Assembly (NCBI GenBank): GCA_965216225.1
Contig: CBDCFF010000020.1
Location: 17,076-81,075 of the forward strand
Source of the DNA: 3107 sp965216225
Lineage (GTDB): Bacteria > Pseudomonadota > Alphaproteobacteria > Rhodobacterales > Rhodobacteraceae
Length of the DNA: 64,000 nucleotides
Reading direction: 5' to 3'
Positions 7,797 to 16,344 of this stretch are shown here, piece by piece (positions within the stretch are counted from its first letter, which is position 1; each line of letters begins with the position of its first letter). The translations under genes were made by a program, and so were the position numbers. The notes under the pieces were generated by a model, which saw nothing but the letters and a program-made list of their open reading frames with translations, was not told where the DNA came from and ran no database searches.

Positions 7797-9413
7797 TCAT
7801 TCCGTCAGCCACGGCGAATCCTCCCGCACGATGATGAGGGTGGGCTTTCCCGCAGACAGCGCCCTTTTCAGTTCGGCCTCCAGCGCCGCCCCGCTGTCCG
7901 GGCGCACCGCATTGCAATGGCAGGCGCGGGCAAGCATTTCGAAGTCCGGGTTGATCCCTGCGATCCCCACACGCCGGATATCGCGAATATCCATGTCGTC
8001 CCGTATCTGCTTCAGCCCGTCGTTTTCCCAGATGACGACCGGCAGCGACAGGCCCAGTTCTGCCGCGACCATCAGTTCGGGCATGGTAAACATGAAGCCG
8101 CCATCCCCCGCAACAACCACGGTCGGACGGTCCGGCTGCGCCATCATCGCGCCGATGCCGCTGGGCAGCGCACAGCCCAGCGCGCAGTAGCCTGCGGGAT
8201 AGAACCATTGTCTGGGGCCCAGCGACGGAAAGCCGAACACGCCGGTATAGACGATCTGGCAGGCATCGCCGGAAATCACCGTATTGTCGGGCAGGGCGGC
8301 GCGCATATGCCGGAGCACCACCATGTGCCGGGCTTCGGAGCCGGTCAGATTGCCAAGCACCTGTCGCCGGACCGCCTGCACATCGGCCTTCGCCTCTGCC
8401 CGTCCGGCAGCATTGTCATGTTCGCCCAGCGCCGCCCTGAGCGCGGCCATGGCCGGGGCCGCGTCGGCAATGACGCCAAGTGCTGCGGGGTAGCAGTCAT
8501 TGATCTTGTGCGGGTCTATATCGACACGGATGACCGGCGCGTCAAGGACCAGAGGTCTGCCAAAGCTGCTGGTCTCCGACAACTCGGTGCCGACCGCGAG
8601 GATGCAGTCGGCGGTTTTCAGATATTCCTGCACCTCGGGCCGGACGGTGCCGCCCGCCATGTGCTGAGGGTGGTCATCGCGCACGATGCCCTTGCCTGCG
8701 ATGGACGAGACGACGACCGCGCCCAGACTTTCGGCGATCCCCGTGATGTCGGTCCCGGCCGCCGCCGCGCCGCCGCCAATCATGATCAGCGGTCGCCCGG
8801 CTGCCCCAAGCCTGGCGGCGGCCCGGTCGATCAGGCCATGCGCGTGGGCAGGGCGGAGCGGCGGAATGACCGGTTGCCAGTCTTCCCCAACAATTTCGGC
8901 CTGCACATCGACCGGCACAGAGATATGAACCGGGCGCGGACGTTTGCTGGCGAAGATGGAAAAAGCCCTGGCCAGCAGTTCCGGCACATCCTGTGCGCGG
9001 CGGGCCGTGGCGGAAAGCGCCGTCAGCGGTTCGGTCACTTTCTTCTGCTCGGTGATTTCGTGCAGAACCCCCCGGCCCTTGCCGATGAAATGGCTGGGGG
9101 GCTCTGCCGAGATCAGCAGCATCGGCAGGCTGTCGCAATAGCATTGGCCCAGCGCGGTGGCCGCGTTGGTGACGCCGGGGCCGGAGATCACCACGGCGAC
9201 GCCGACCTCTCCGGTCGCCCGCGCCCAGCCTTCGGCCATGAAGCCCGCGCCCTGTTCGTTGCGCGCCTGGATATGGCGCAGCCGGCCGGAATTTCCGCTA
9301 CCGCTCAGGCCCCGGCACATATCCAGCGTATGCACGCCCGGAATACCGAAAACGGTTGTCACCCCGTACTTTGCCAGAAGGCGCATCGTGGCTTCGCCGC
9401 ACGTCATGCCCAT
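7797..9413 (-). CDS. thiamine diphosphate-dependent enzyme, acetolactate synthase / 2-oxoacid decarboxylase-like
   Basis: A 538-residue three-domain ThDP enzyme. The N-terminal Pyr domain has FGIPGVHTLDM and the catalytic glutamate in HIQARNEQGAGFMAEG (about 50). The central domain follows from about 185. The PP domain carries the cofactor motif GDGGFMFTMPELMVAAELG ending in IWEND (about 430). The start at 9413 (MGMTCGEATMRLLAKYG) is chosen because family alignments begin there. The specific reaction is uncertain. Relatives I recall include 5-guanidino-2-oxopentanoate decarboxylases and IlvB-like proteins; no small regulatory subunit gene is nearby, which argues against a standard acetolactate synthase. 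It lies downstream of leuD on the same strand, 155 bp away. Confidence 0.75.
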   Translation of the reverse strand: MGMTCGEATMRLLAKYGVTTVFGIPGVHTLDMCRGLSGSGNSGRLRHIQARNEQGAGFMAEGWARATGEVGVAVVISGPGVTNAATALGQCYCDSLPMLLISAEPPSHFIGKGRGVLHEITEQKKVTEPLTALSATARRAQDVPELLARAFSIFASKRPRPVHISVPVDVQAEIVGEDWQPVIPPLRPAHAHGLIDRAAARLGAAGRPLIMIGGGAAAAGTDITGIAESLGAVVVSSIAGKGIVRDDHPQHMAGGTVRPEVQEYLKTADCILAVGTELSETSSFGRPLVLDAPVIRVDIDPHKINDCYPAALGVIADAAPAMAALRAALGEHDNAAGRAEAKADVQAVRRQVLGNLTGSEARHMVVLRHMRAALPDNTVISGDACQIVYTGVFGFPSLGPRQWFYPAGYCALGCALPSGIGAMMAQPDRPTVVVAGDGGFMFTMPELMVAAELGLSLPVVIWENDGLKQIRDDMDIRDIRRVGIAGINPDFEMLARACHCNAVRPDSGAALEAELKRALSAGKPTLIIVREDSPWLTE

Positions 9414-9568
9414 TGCGGGTTTTCCTTCCTTGAATATGCTCCCGGATACTCCGCCGACAGCGGTGGTCGCCCGAGGCCAGTGTCCGCGCATTTTTCCGCC
9501 ATTGCAATCACTGTCGCGCCCGGATGAGAAGGTCCGCGATCAGGCGGGATATTGCATTCGGGCGGTTT

Positions 9569-10174
9569 TCAGATCCAGGGGCGGGACCGGGCGGCCTCGG
9601 CCTCGTAACTGTCGATGGCCCCGGCCTTCTCCATGGTCAGGCCAATATCGTCGAAGCCTTCGATCAGGCAGCGTTTTCTGAAGGCATCGACCTCGAAGCC
9701 GAAGACCTCGCCGTCGGATGTCGTCACGGTCTGGTTCTCCAGGTCTATGGTCATCCGGGCGTTTTCGCCCTTCCCGGCCTCCTTCATCAGCACATCCACC
9801 TGTTCGTGCGGCAGGACGATGGGCAACATGCCGTTCTTGAAGCAGTTGCTGTGGAAGATGTCGGCAAAGGATGTGGCGATGATCACCCTGATCCCGAAAT
9901 CGGCCAGCGCCCAGGGGGCATGTTCGCGCGACGAGCCGCAGCCGAAATTGTCGCCCGCGACAAGAATCCGCGTCTTGCGGTACTGCGCCCGGTTCAGCAC
10001 GAAATCGGGGATCTCGTTGCCGTTGTCGTCATAGCGCATCTCGTCGAACAGGTTCACCCCGAGGCCCGAGCGTTTGATGGTCTTCAGGAACTGTTTCGGG
10101 ATGATCATGTCGGTGTCGATATTCACCAGCGGCATCGGCGCCGCGATCCCGGTGAGGGTTTCGAATTTCTGCAT
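9569..10174 (-). CDS. leuD: 3-isopropylmalate dehydratase small subunit
   Basis: A 201-residue protein of the normal length for LeuD. Diagnostic segments are VNIDTDMIIPKQFLKTI (about 17), LVAGDNFGCGSSREHAPWAL (about 72; swivel domain, substrate contact) and IFHSNCFKNGMLPI. With LeuC, which carries the iron-sulfur cluster, it isomerises 2- to 3-isopropylmalate in leucine synthesis in the cytoplasm. leuC is not adjacent. An IS481 copy ends 170 bp upstream, so the promoter region may have been altered. Confidence 0.95.
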   Translation of the reverse strand: MQKFETLTGIAAPMPLVNIDTDMIIPKQFLKTIKRSGLGVNLFDEMRYDDNGNEIPDFVLNRAQYRKTRILVAGDNFGCGSSREHAPWALADFGIRVIIATSFADIFHSNCFKNGMLPIVLPHEQVDVLMKEAGKGENARMTIDLENQTVTTSDGEVFGFEVDAFRKRCLIEGFDDIGLTMEKAGAIDSYEAEAARSRPWI

Positions 10175-10343
10175 ACCGTTATCTGTCCTTGTTGAAGCGG
10201 CCCGCCAGCATTTTCAGTTCAGCGGGTTGTGGATCATGATTTCTATGATCGAATACTCTCAGTCCGTGTTGAAGATGACCGCCGTATTTTCTTGTCGAAT
10301 GAAATTCGACCTTTTTCAGTGGACGAGAGAATATGCGGGTATG

Positions 10344-11414
10344 TGTTCCATCCCGGACGATCAGATAGACCCTCGCCGCTCTGGCCTGTTCATGGCAAGA
10401 TCGATCTTGCGTGAGATTCGGGACGGAGGCAAGACATGCTGATTTCTTTGCACAAGCAGGCGACGACGACGCCGAAGATCCGGGCCGCAATCCAGGCGAG
10501 CAAAGAGCCCGCGTGGATCGTGGCCGAGCGCTATGGCATCTCGGAGCAGAAGGTGTGGAGACACCGTCCATGATCGGAGCCACACGGCGCACAGGTTGCA
10601 GACCACGCTGACACCGGCGCAGGAGGCCGTGGCGGTCTCGCTGAGACAGAGTCTGCTGCTGCCGCTCGACGACCTGCTCGCCGTGGTCCGCGAGTTTCTC
10701 AACCCGAACGTCTCGCGCTCCGGGCTGGATCGATGCCTGCGCCGATGCCTGCGCCGTCATGGGCTCGGCTCCCTCCGTGACCTGAAGCCGAAGGTGGCGA
10801 AGCCCGCGCACAAGCCTTTCAAGGCATACGAGCCCGGCGACATCCACATCGACGTGAAACACCTGCCGCAGATGGCCGATGAGGAGAAGCGCCGGTATCT
10901 GTCGCCGGTATCTGTTCGTCGCGATCGCCCGCGCCACCCGCTGGGTCTTCGTGCGCATCCACCCAGTGAAGACTGCGGCCAACGCCCGCCGGTTCCTGCG
11001 CGACCTGGAGCGCGCAGCCCCGATGCGGATCACCCGCGTGCTGACGGACAATGGCAAGGAGTTCACCGACAGGCTCTTCGGCCTTCGCCGCCGCGCCGCG
11101 ACCGGCAATCACGAGTTCGACCAGCCTCTGCGCCGGGTTCGGGATCGAGCATCGCCTGGCCCCACCGATGCGGCCGCAGACCAACGGCATGGTCGAGCGG
11201 TTCAACGGTCGGATCGAGGACGTGCTCCAGAGCCACCGTTTCCGCAGCGGCGAGGACCTCGAACAGACGCTTCTCCGCTACGTCCGCCTCTACAACGGCC
11301 AGCTGCCGCAATCCGTTCTGAAAGGCCGCACGCCAATCGATGCGCTCAAGGACTGGCATCAAGAAAAGCCCGAACTCTTCAGAAAGAAGCCGTACAATCA
11401 CACGGGATGTGACA
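10344..11414 (+). mobile_element. IS481-family element, copy 2
   Basis: Ends TGTTCCATCCCG (10344) and CGGGATGTGACA (11414). The length is 1071 bp, longer than the intact copy because of internal duplications: a 12-bp tandem repeat CGATGCCTGCGC at 10731-10754 and a 13-bp one near 10892-10917. It is inserted upstream of leuD and inside a regulator-like gene whose 3' part follows at 11415. Confidence 0.85.
10438..11414 (+). pseudogene. IS481-family transposase, multiply frameshifted (copy 2)
   Basis: It shares with copy 1 the same lesion in the helix-turn-helix region (RHRP stop, frame resuming at DRSHTAHRLQ). It has two further breaks, from the 13-bp duplication near 10905 and an extra base near 11123. 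The 12-bp duplication only repeats RCLR. The DDE core is present but spread over three frames. As in copy 1, the last frame runs out of the element into the neighbouring gene. Confidence 0.85.
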
Positions 11415-11758
11415 GGCTGCACATGTCGATGGATCGTTCCAAGGTCAACAAGATGGTGGCCGGCACCCGTGCCATATCGGCCTCCGAACTCATCGCGATT
11501 TCCGAAATCACCGGCCATCCGATGCCGACGCAAAAGGCGGCGGGATTGTCGGAAAGCGATGAAGCCTATGTGACCTCTCCCGACATTCAGCGGAATGCAA
11601 AGGATCCGAGGGGCGTCTTTTCCCACCTGAAACACAATGATGTCGCCGTGACGATTCGCGGCAAGACCCTGATCGTCAACGCAGCCGTGGACAAGAAGAA
11701 TATCCCGAGGCTGCGCCGCATGATCGACGCCATGGAAAAGCTGATGGATGATGACTAG
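11415..11758 (+). pseudogene. XRE-like helix-turn-helix regulator, 5'-truncated
   Basis: The residues MSMDRSKVNKMVAGTRAISA followed by SELIAISEITGHPMP look like the second half of a Cro/CI-type helix-turn-helix domain. About 75 further residues end in DAMEKLMDDD. The N-terminal helices are missing because IS481 copy 2 lies directly upstream. On the far side of the IS (about 10229-10343) a frame ending in FDLFQWTREYAG could be the missing first helix, but this is a guess. No function can be assigned. Confidence 0.5.
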
Positions 11759-11908
11759 GCGCAGGGTCCGCGCAGGGTCCGTCGCGTCGGCGCGGGGCGG
11801 GGCGGCGATTACGGGTTGAGGGGGCCGCGATGGGCTTGAGTTGCAACGGATTATCTGAAATACATGTCGGGCCGGTATTCCGGCGGCGTTCCCGAAGGAT
11901 GCACAACC

Positions 11909-13303
11909 ATGTTGGCCAATGAACCCGAAACCGCCCCCGGTGCGGCGAACGATGCACCGCTGCCGTCCGGGCTGGATGTACCGCCCGGCCCCGGCGGGGT
12001 ATTGCGCAATTTCCTGCGGCGAGTGACCGATTACCCCATGATGCTGGACGAACTCCATTCCGAATACGGAGACATCGTTTATTTCCGGATTCCCTTCGCC
12101 CGGTTCTGCGTTCTGTATTCTCCCGAACTCATCAAGGAACTTCTGGTCAGCAGGGAGGAGCAGTTCCCCACAGTCCGGTTTGACCTGCAAAGCGATATGA
12201 TCAGGCACGGAACCATGCAAATGGTGCAAGGCGAAGACCGTTGCCGCCGTCGTGCGGTAATGGACCCGAAATTTACCGAAGATGCGCTCGACACCTGGAC
12301 CGACATCCTCATCGAGGAAGCCAACTCCCTGCGGGACCGGTGCCGGCCGGGCGCCACCGTTGACATGAAAATGGAGGCCGGAACGTTCGTCTGGGCGGTC
12401 ATGTCGCGCGCGATGATCGACCGGGACATCAATATTCCATATTCGCGCGCCAGGGATATGGTGGCGCATATCCGCACGCACATGCTGCTTCAGATACTGC
12501 CGTTCAGTTCATGGCTGGAGAAACTTCCACTGCCGGTGTTCCGGCGCGGGAAACCGGTGATTGATGAAATGGACAGGTGGATCAAACAGGCGGCAAGGCG
12601 GGCCAGAGCCCCCGGCGCCGGCGGCGACGATCTGGTGACGCATCTGGTCCGGGCCGTTGACGACGGCGTGGCGGACTGGACCTATGAGAATGACGAGGCG
12701 CTGCGCGATGAGGTCCTTCTCATGCATGCGTTCGTGGATGCGCCGTTATCCGCGCTGGCGCTTGGCCTTGCGTATCTTTCCCGAAATCCGCAGGTGCGCG
12801 AAAAGCTGGAACGGGAAGTGGACGAAGTCCTCGGCGACCGGCCTCTGGCGCTGTCCGACTATCCGGGGCTGACCTATACAAGGGCCATTGGCAAGGAGCT
12901 GTTGCGCATTGATCCGCCGACCTATGTTTCGCTGCCCAAGATCGCCGGGCAGGATCTGGCGATAGGCGGTTACCGGATTCCGAAGGGGACGATGGTGCAT
13001 TCGGGCGCGCGGACGGTTCATCGGAGCGCCGAATACTGGGGCGATCCGCTCGAATTCCGGCCGGAGCGCTGGCTTGAGAAGCCGCCGCCGCCATGTGCGC
13101 CCCATGCCTATGTTCCCTATGGCAGCGGTTCACATGCCTGTGTGGGCAGCGGCTTTGCATCCAGGATGTTCGTGTTTGCCCTGGCAACCCTGGCGCAAAG
13201 CCGCAGGCTGGACCTGAAGCCGGACCGGATGCCCCGAATCAGCAATGTGGGCGCCATCATTCGGGAGGATACCGTGCCGATGGCCGTGTCGGCGCGTCCC
13301 TGA
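11909..13303 (+). CDS. cytochrome P450
   Basis: A 464-residue soluble P450. The K-helix ExxR is KELLRIDPP (about 330) and the haem loop is YVPYGSGSHACVGSGFA (about 410), with the ligand Cys in place and Tyr for the usual Phe. FRPERWL gives the PERF-like motif. In the I helix the usual A-G-x-D/E-T-T reads AFVDAP (about 275): the glycine is Phe and the conserved threonine is Ala, while the acid remains. The start at 11909 has GAAGGA upstream; an ATG at 11864 has no such site. It is flanked by a broken regulator and the rimP operon, with no ferredoxin gene nearby. The substrate is unknown. Confidence 0.9.
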   Translation: MLANEPETAPGAANDAPLPSGLDVPPGPGGVLRNFLRRVTDYPMMLDELHSEYGDIVYFRIPFARFCVLYSPELIKELLVSREEQFPTVRFDLQSDMIRHGTMQMVQGEDRCRRRAVMDPKFTEDALDTWTDILIEEANSLRDRCRPGATVDMKMEAGTFVWAVMSRAMIDRDINIPYSRARDMVAHIRTHMLLQILPFSSWLEKLPLPVFRRGKPVIDEMDRWIKQAARRARAPGAGGDDLVTHLVRAVDDGVADWTYENDEALRDEVLLMHAFVDAPLSALALGLAYLSRNPQVREKLEREVDEVLGDRPLALSDYPGLTYTRAIGKELLRIDPPTYVSLPKIAGQDLAIGGYRIPKGTMVHSGARTVHRSAEYWGDPLEFRPERWLEKPPPPCAPHAYVPYGSGSHACVGSGFASRMFVFALATLAQSRRLDLKPDRMPRISNVGAIIREDTVPMAVSARP

Positions 13304-13357
13304 ACGCCGCACCGGCGGCGGCATGTGACGCCGGAAAGCCGCGCCGCGAAAGACCCC

Positions 13358-13386
13358 TTGCCGATTCGCCGCAATTCCCCTACACC
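13358..13386 (+). promoter_or_regulatory. candidate promoter of the rimP-nusA-infB operon
   Basis: TTGCCG (13358-13363) and TACACC (13381-13386) are separated by 17 bp. They lie between the P450 stop and rimP, about 95 bp before the rimP start. The match to the alphaproteobacterial housekeeping consensus is only moderate. Confidence 0.35.
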
Positions 13387-13442
13387 TCGGGTGAACAGCG
13401 GCGCGCTGGCTTCCACCCCCAACGCTCCACCGACAAAGTGCG

Positions 13443-13465
13443 ACGGGCCGCGCGCCCGTTTTTTT
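13443..13465 (+). terminator. intrinsic-terminator-like hairpin in the rimP leader
   Basis: ACGGGC-CGCGC-GCCCGT forms a 6-bp GC-rich stem with a 5-base loop, followed by seven T. It ends 15 bases before the rimP ATG and downstream of the candidate promoter. It could therefore be the P450 terminator or a conditional terminator in the leader of an operon that encodes NusA. Confidence 0.6.
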
Positions 13466-13480
13466 GTGCCTGGACCAAAG

Positions 13481-14053
13481 ATGACCGACCTTGTCGCCAA
13501 AGCCGCCATTGACCGCCGACTGGCCGAAATCATCCGCCCGGTGATCGGGGATATGGGTTTCGAGCTTGTCCGCGTCCGCCTGATGGGCGGCAAGGCCGCG
13601 ACCGTGCAGGTGATGGCGCAGAAACCCGACGGTATGATCGAGGTCGATGACTGCGCCGGCATCTCGACCGCGATCTCTGCCGTTCTGGATGTCGAGGATC
13701 CGATTTCGGACGCCTATACGCTGGAGGTGTCCAGCCCCGGCATCGACCGGCCCCTGACCCGGCTCGGGGATTTTGACGACTGGGAAGGCCATGAGGCCAG
13801 GATCGAGACCGATGCGCCGATCGACGGACGCCGCCGCTTCCGGGGCGTGCTTGCGGGCACCGAGGGCGACGAGGTGCTGATCAATATCGAGGAAGGCACC
13901 ATCGGCCTGAAATTCGACTGGCTGTCCGACGCCAGGCTGGTGCTGACCGATGAGTTGATCCGCGAAATGCTGAAGGGCCGCAAGGCGGCGGGCCGGATGA
14001 TCGAGACTCAATTCGACGATGTGAAAACCGTACTGCACGGGGATGAGGAGTAA
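13481..14053 (+). CDS. rimP: ribosome maturation factor RimP
   Basis: A 190-residue protein; RimP binds free 30S subunits and is needed for their late maturation. The N-terminal domain shows GFELVRVRLMGGKAATVQVM and the conserved VDDCAGISTAISAVLD. The LEVSSPGIDRPL segment (about 80) is the family signature, followed by the SH3-like C-terminal domain. The start at 13481 is the only ATG just before the conserved region; the ribosome-binding site is weak. The stop is five bases before nusA, as in most bacteria. Confidence 0.95.
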   Translation: MTDLVAKAAIDRRLAEIIRPVIGDMGFELVRVRLMGGKAATVQVMAQKPDGMIEVDDCAGISTAISAVLDVEDPISDAYTLEVSSPGIDRPLTRLGDFDDWEGHEARIETDAPIDGRRRFRGVLAGTEGDEVLINIEEGTIGLKFDWLSDARLVLTDELIREMLKGRKAAGRMIETQFDDVKTVLHGDEE

Positions 14054-14058
14054 GAAAA

Positions 14059-15687
14059 ATGGCAATCACCTCTGCCAACCAGCTTGAACTGTTGCAGACC
14101 GCCGAGGCCGTCGCGCGCGAAAAGATGATCGACCCGGTCCTGGTGGTCGAGGCGATGGAAGAATCCCTCGCCCGCGCCGCCAAGAGCCGTTACGGTGCCG
14201 AGATGGACATTCGCGTCTCCATCGACCGCAAGACCGGCAAGGCCACCTTCACCCGCGTCCGCACCGTGGTCGATGACGGGGAACTGGAAAACTACCAGGC
14301 GGAACTGACCGCCGAACAGGCGCGCCAGTATCTGGACGACCCGAAAACCGGCGACACCATCGTCGATGAGGTTCCGCCCGTCGAAATGGGCCGGATCGCC
14401 GCGCAATCGGCCAAGCAGGTTATCCTGCAAAAGGTCCGCGAAGCCGAACGGGATCGTCAGTACGAGGAATTCAGGGATCGCGTCGGCGCCATCATCAACG
14501 GTGTCGTGAAACGCGAGGAATACGGCAACGTCATTGTCGATGTGGGCCGGGGCGAAGCCATCCTGCGCCGCAACGAAAAGATCGGCCGCGAAGGCTATCG
14601 TCCGAATGACCGCATCCGCTGCTACATCAAGGATGTGCGCCGCGAAACCCGTGGCCCGCAGATATTCCTGTCCCGCACCGCACCGGAATTCATGGCGGAA
14701 CTCTTCAAGATGGAAGTCCCGGAGATTTACGATGGCATCATCGAGATCAAGGCGGTGGCCCGCGATCCGGGTTCGCGCGCCAAGATCGCGGTGATCTCCT
14801 ACGACAGCTCGATTGATCCGGTCGGCGCCTGTGTGGGGATGCGCGGCTCTCGTGTGCAGGCTGTCGTATCCGAACTGCAAGGCGAGAAAATCGACATCAT
14901 CCCGTGGAACGAGGACCAGCCGACCTTTCTGGTGAACGCGCTGCAACCGGCGGAAGTGTCAAAGGTGGTTCTGGATGAAGAGGCGGAACGGATCGAGGTC
15001 GTGGTGCCCGAGGAGCAACTGTCGCTCGCCATCGGTCGCCGGGGCCAGAACGTGCGTCTGGCCAGCCAGTTGACCGGGCTCGACATCGACATCATGACCG
15101 AACAGGAAGAATCCGAGCGCCGTCAGAAGGAATTTGAAGAGCGCACCAGACTCTTCATGGACAGCCTCGATCTGGATGAATTCTTCGCGCAGTTGCTGAT
15201 TGCCGAAGGCTTCACCAACCTTGAAGAGGTCGCTTATGTGGAGTTCGACGAACTTCTGGTCATCGACGGCGTGGATGAGGGCACCGCGAGCGAACTTCAG
15301 GCGCGGGCCCGCGATTTCCTCGACGCCCGGAACAGAAAGGCGCTGGACAACGCCCGCGCCCTTGGCGTCGAGGACAGCCTGATCGACTTCGAGGGCCTGA
15401 CGCCCCGGATGATCGAGGCGCTGGCCGAAGATGGCGTGAAAACGCTGGAAGATTTCGCCACCTGCGCCGACTGGGAACTCGCCGGCGGCTGGACCACGGT
15501 CAATGGCGAGCGCGTCAAGGATGACGGCATTCTGGAGAACTTCGACGTTTCGCTGGAAGAGGCGCAGGTCCTCGTCATGAATGCCCGTGTCCAGTTGGGC
15601 TGGGTCGATCCGGCGGACCTCCTCCCGAAAGAGGAAAACGGCGACAGCGGCGGCGACGGCGAAGCAGCGAAGGAGGCCGGGGCCTGA
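14059..15687 (+). CDS. nusA: transcription termination/antitermination protein NusA
   Basis: A 542-residue protein. The order is: an N-terminal RNA polymerase-binding domain (1-125), an S1 domain (VNGVVKREEYGNVIVDVGRGEAILR, about 135), KH1 and KH2 (DPVGACVGMRGSRVQAVVSEL about 250; LAIGRRGQNVRLASQLTG about 325) and C-terminal helix-hairpin-helix repeats (about 360-500). An acidic tail follows. It modulates pausing, termination and antitermination. The GAGGAG site overlaps the end of rimP, so translation is probably coupled. It shares an operon with ylxR and infB downstream. Confidence 0.97.
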   Translation: MAITSANQLELLQTAEAVAREKMIDPVLVVEAMEESLARAAKSRYGAEMDIRVSIDRKTGKATFTRVRTVVDDGELENYQAELTAEQARQYLDDPKTGDTIVDEVPPVEMGRIAAQSAKQVILQKVREAERDRQYEEFRDRVGAIINGVVKREEYGNVIVDVGRGEAILRRNEKIGREGYRPNDRIRCYIKDVRRETRGPQIFLSRTAPEFMAELFKMEVPEIYDGIIEIKAVARDPGSRAKIAVISYDSSIDPVGACVGMRGSRVQAVVSELQGEKIDIIPWNEDQPTFLVNALQPAEVSKVVLDEEAERIEVVVPEEQLSLAIGRRGQNVRLASQLTGLDIDIMTEQEESERRQKEFEERTRLFMDSLDLDEFFAQLLIAEGFTNLEEVAYVEFDELLVIDGVDEGTASELQARARDFLDARNRKALDNARALGVEDSLIDFEGLTPRMIEALAEDGVKTLEDFATCADWELAGGWTTVNGERVKDDGILENFDVSLEEAQVLVMNARVQLGWVDPADLLPKEENGDSGGDGEAAKEAGA

Positions 15688-15711
15688 TCGAGGCCCCGGA
15701 GGAGGCGCTGG

Positions 15712-16344
15712 ATGTCCCGCGGCGGCAGGGCAAAACCGGACACACCGCCCCGGCGGCGGTGCATCGTCACCGGCGAGGTGCAGCCCAGATCGGGCCTGAT
15801 CCGCTTTGTGGCTGGGCCCGAAGGGCAGGTGGTGCCGGACATCGCGGAAAAACTCTCCGGGCGCGGGGTCTGGGTGGCTGCGGATCGTGCAACGCTTGAG
15901 CGCGCGGTGGCAAGGCGGCTTTTCGCGCGCGGACTGAAGGCGCCGGTTATCCTGCCCGACGGGCTTGTGGCAGAGGTCGAAAGGCAGCTTGCCCGGCGCA
16001 CGGTTGACCTGATCTCCCTCGCCCGCAAAAGCGGCCAGGCGGTGGCCGGGTACGAGAAGGTGGCGAACTGGCTGGTCAGGGAACATGCGCAGGTGCTGAT
16101 CCAGGCCTCGGACGGGTCGGAACGCGGCAAGGCCAGGCTGCGCCCGCCGCGCGGAGAGGACGGATATGTCGGATGCCTGACCGCCAATGAATTGGGTCTG
16201 GCATTCGGACGGGAAAATGTGATACATGGCGCGCTTGCCGCTGGCGGACTCAGCCGGCGTGTTGTAGAGGAAGCCGGACGGTTGTCCGGCGTGCGGGACA
16301 AAGACGGTGGATCGGCCCACCGGAAAGGTACGAAGACCACATGA
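15712..16344 (+). CDS. YlxR-family RNA-binding protein with C-terminal L7Ae-like region
   Basis: A 210-residue protein between nusA and infB, the standard place for YlxR (DUF448). The N-terminal part has RRRCIVTGEVQPRSGLIRFV and GRGVWVAADRATLERAV, the basic RNA-binding surface of the family. From about 95 (VDLISLARKSGQAVAGYEKV) it continues into a second domain resembling the L7Ae/L30e fold, as in other alphaproteobacteria. In Firmicutes the short YlxR affects RNase P; the role here is unknown. The start follows GGAGGAGG. The stop overlaps the infB start by four bases (ATGA). Confidence 0.85.
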   Translation: MSRGGRAKPDTPPRRRCIVTGEVQPRSGLIRFVAGPEGQVVPDIAEKLSGRGVWVAADRATLERAVARRLFARGLKAPVILPDGLVAEVERQLARRTVDLISLARKSGQAVAGYEKVANWLVREHAQVLIQASDGSERGKARLRPPRGEDGYVGCLTANELGLAFGRENVIHGALAAGGLSRRVVEEAGRLSGVRDKDGGSAHRKGTKTT

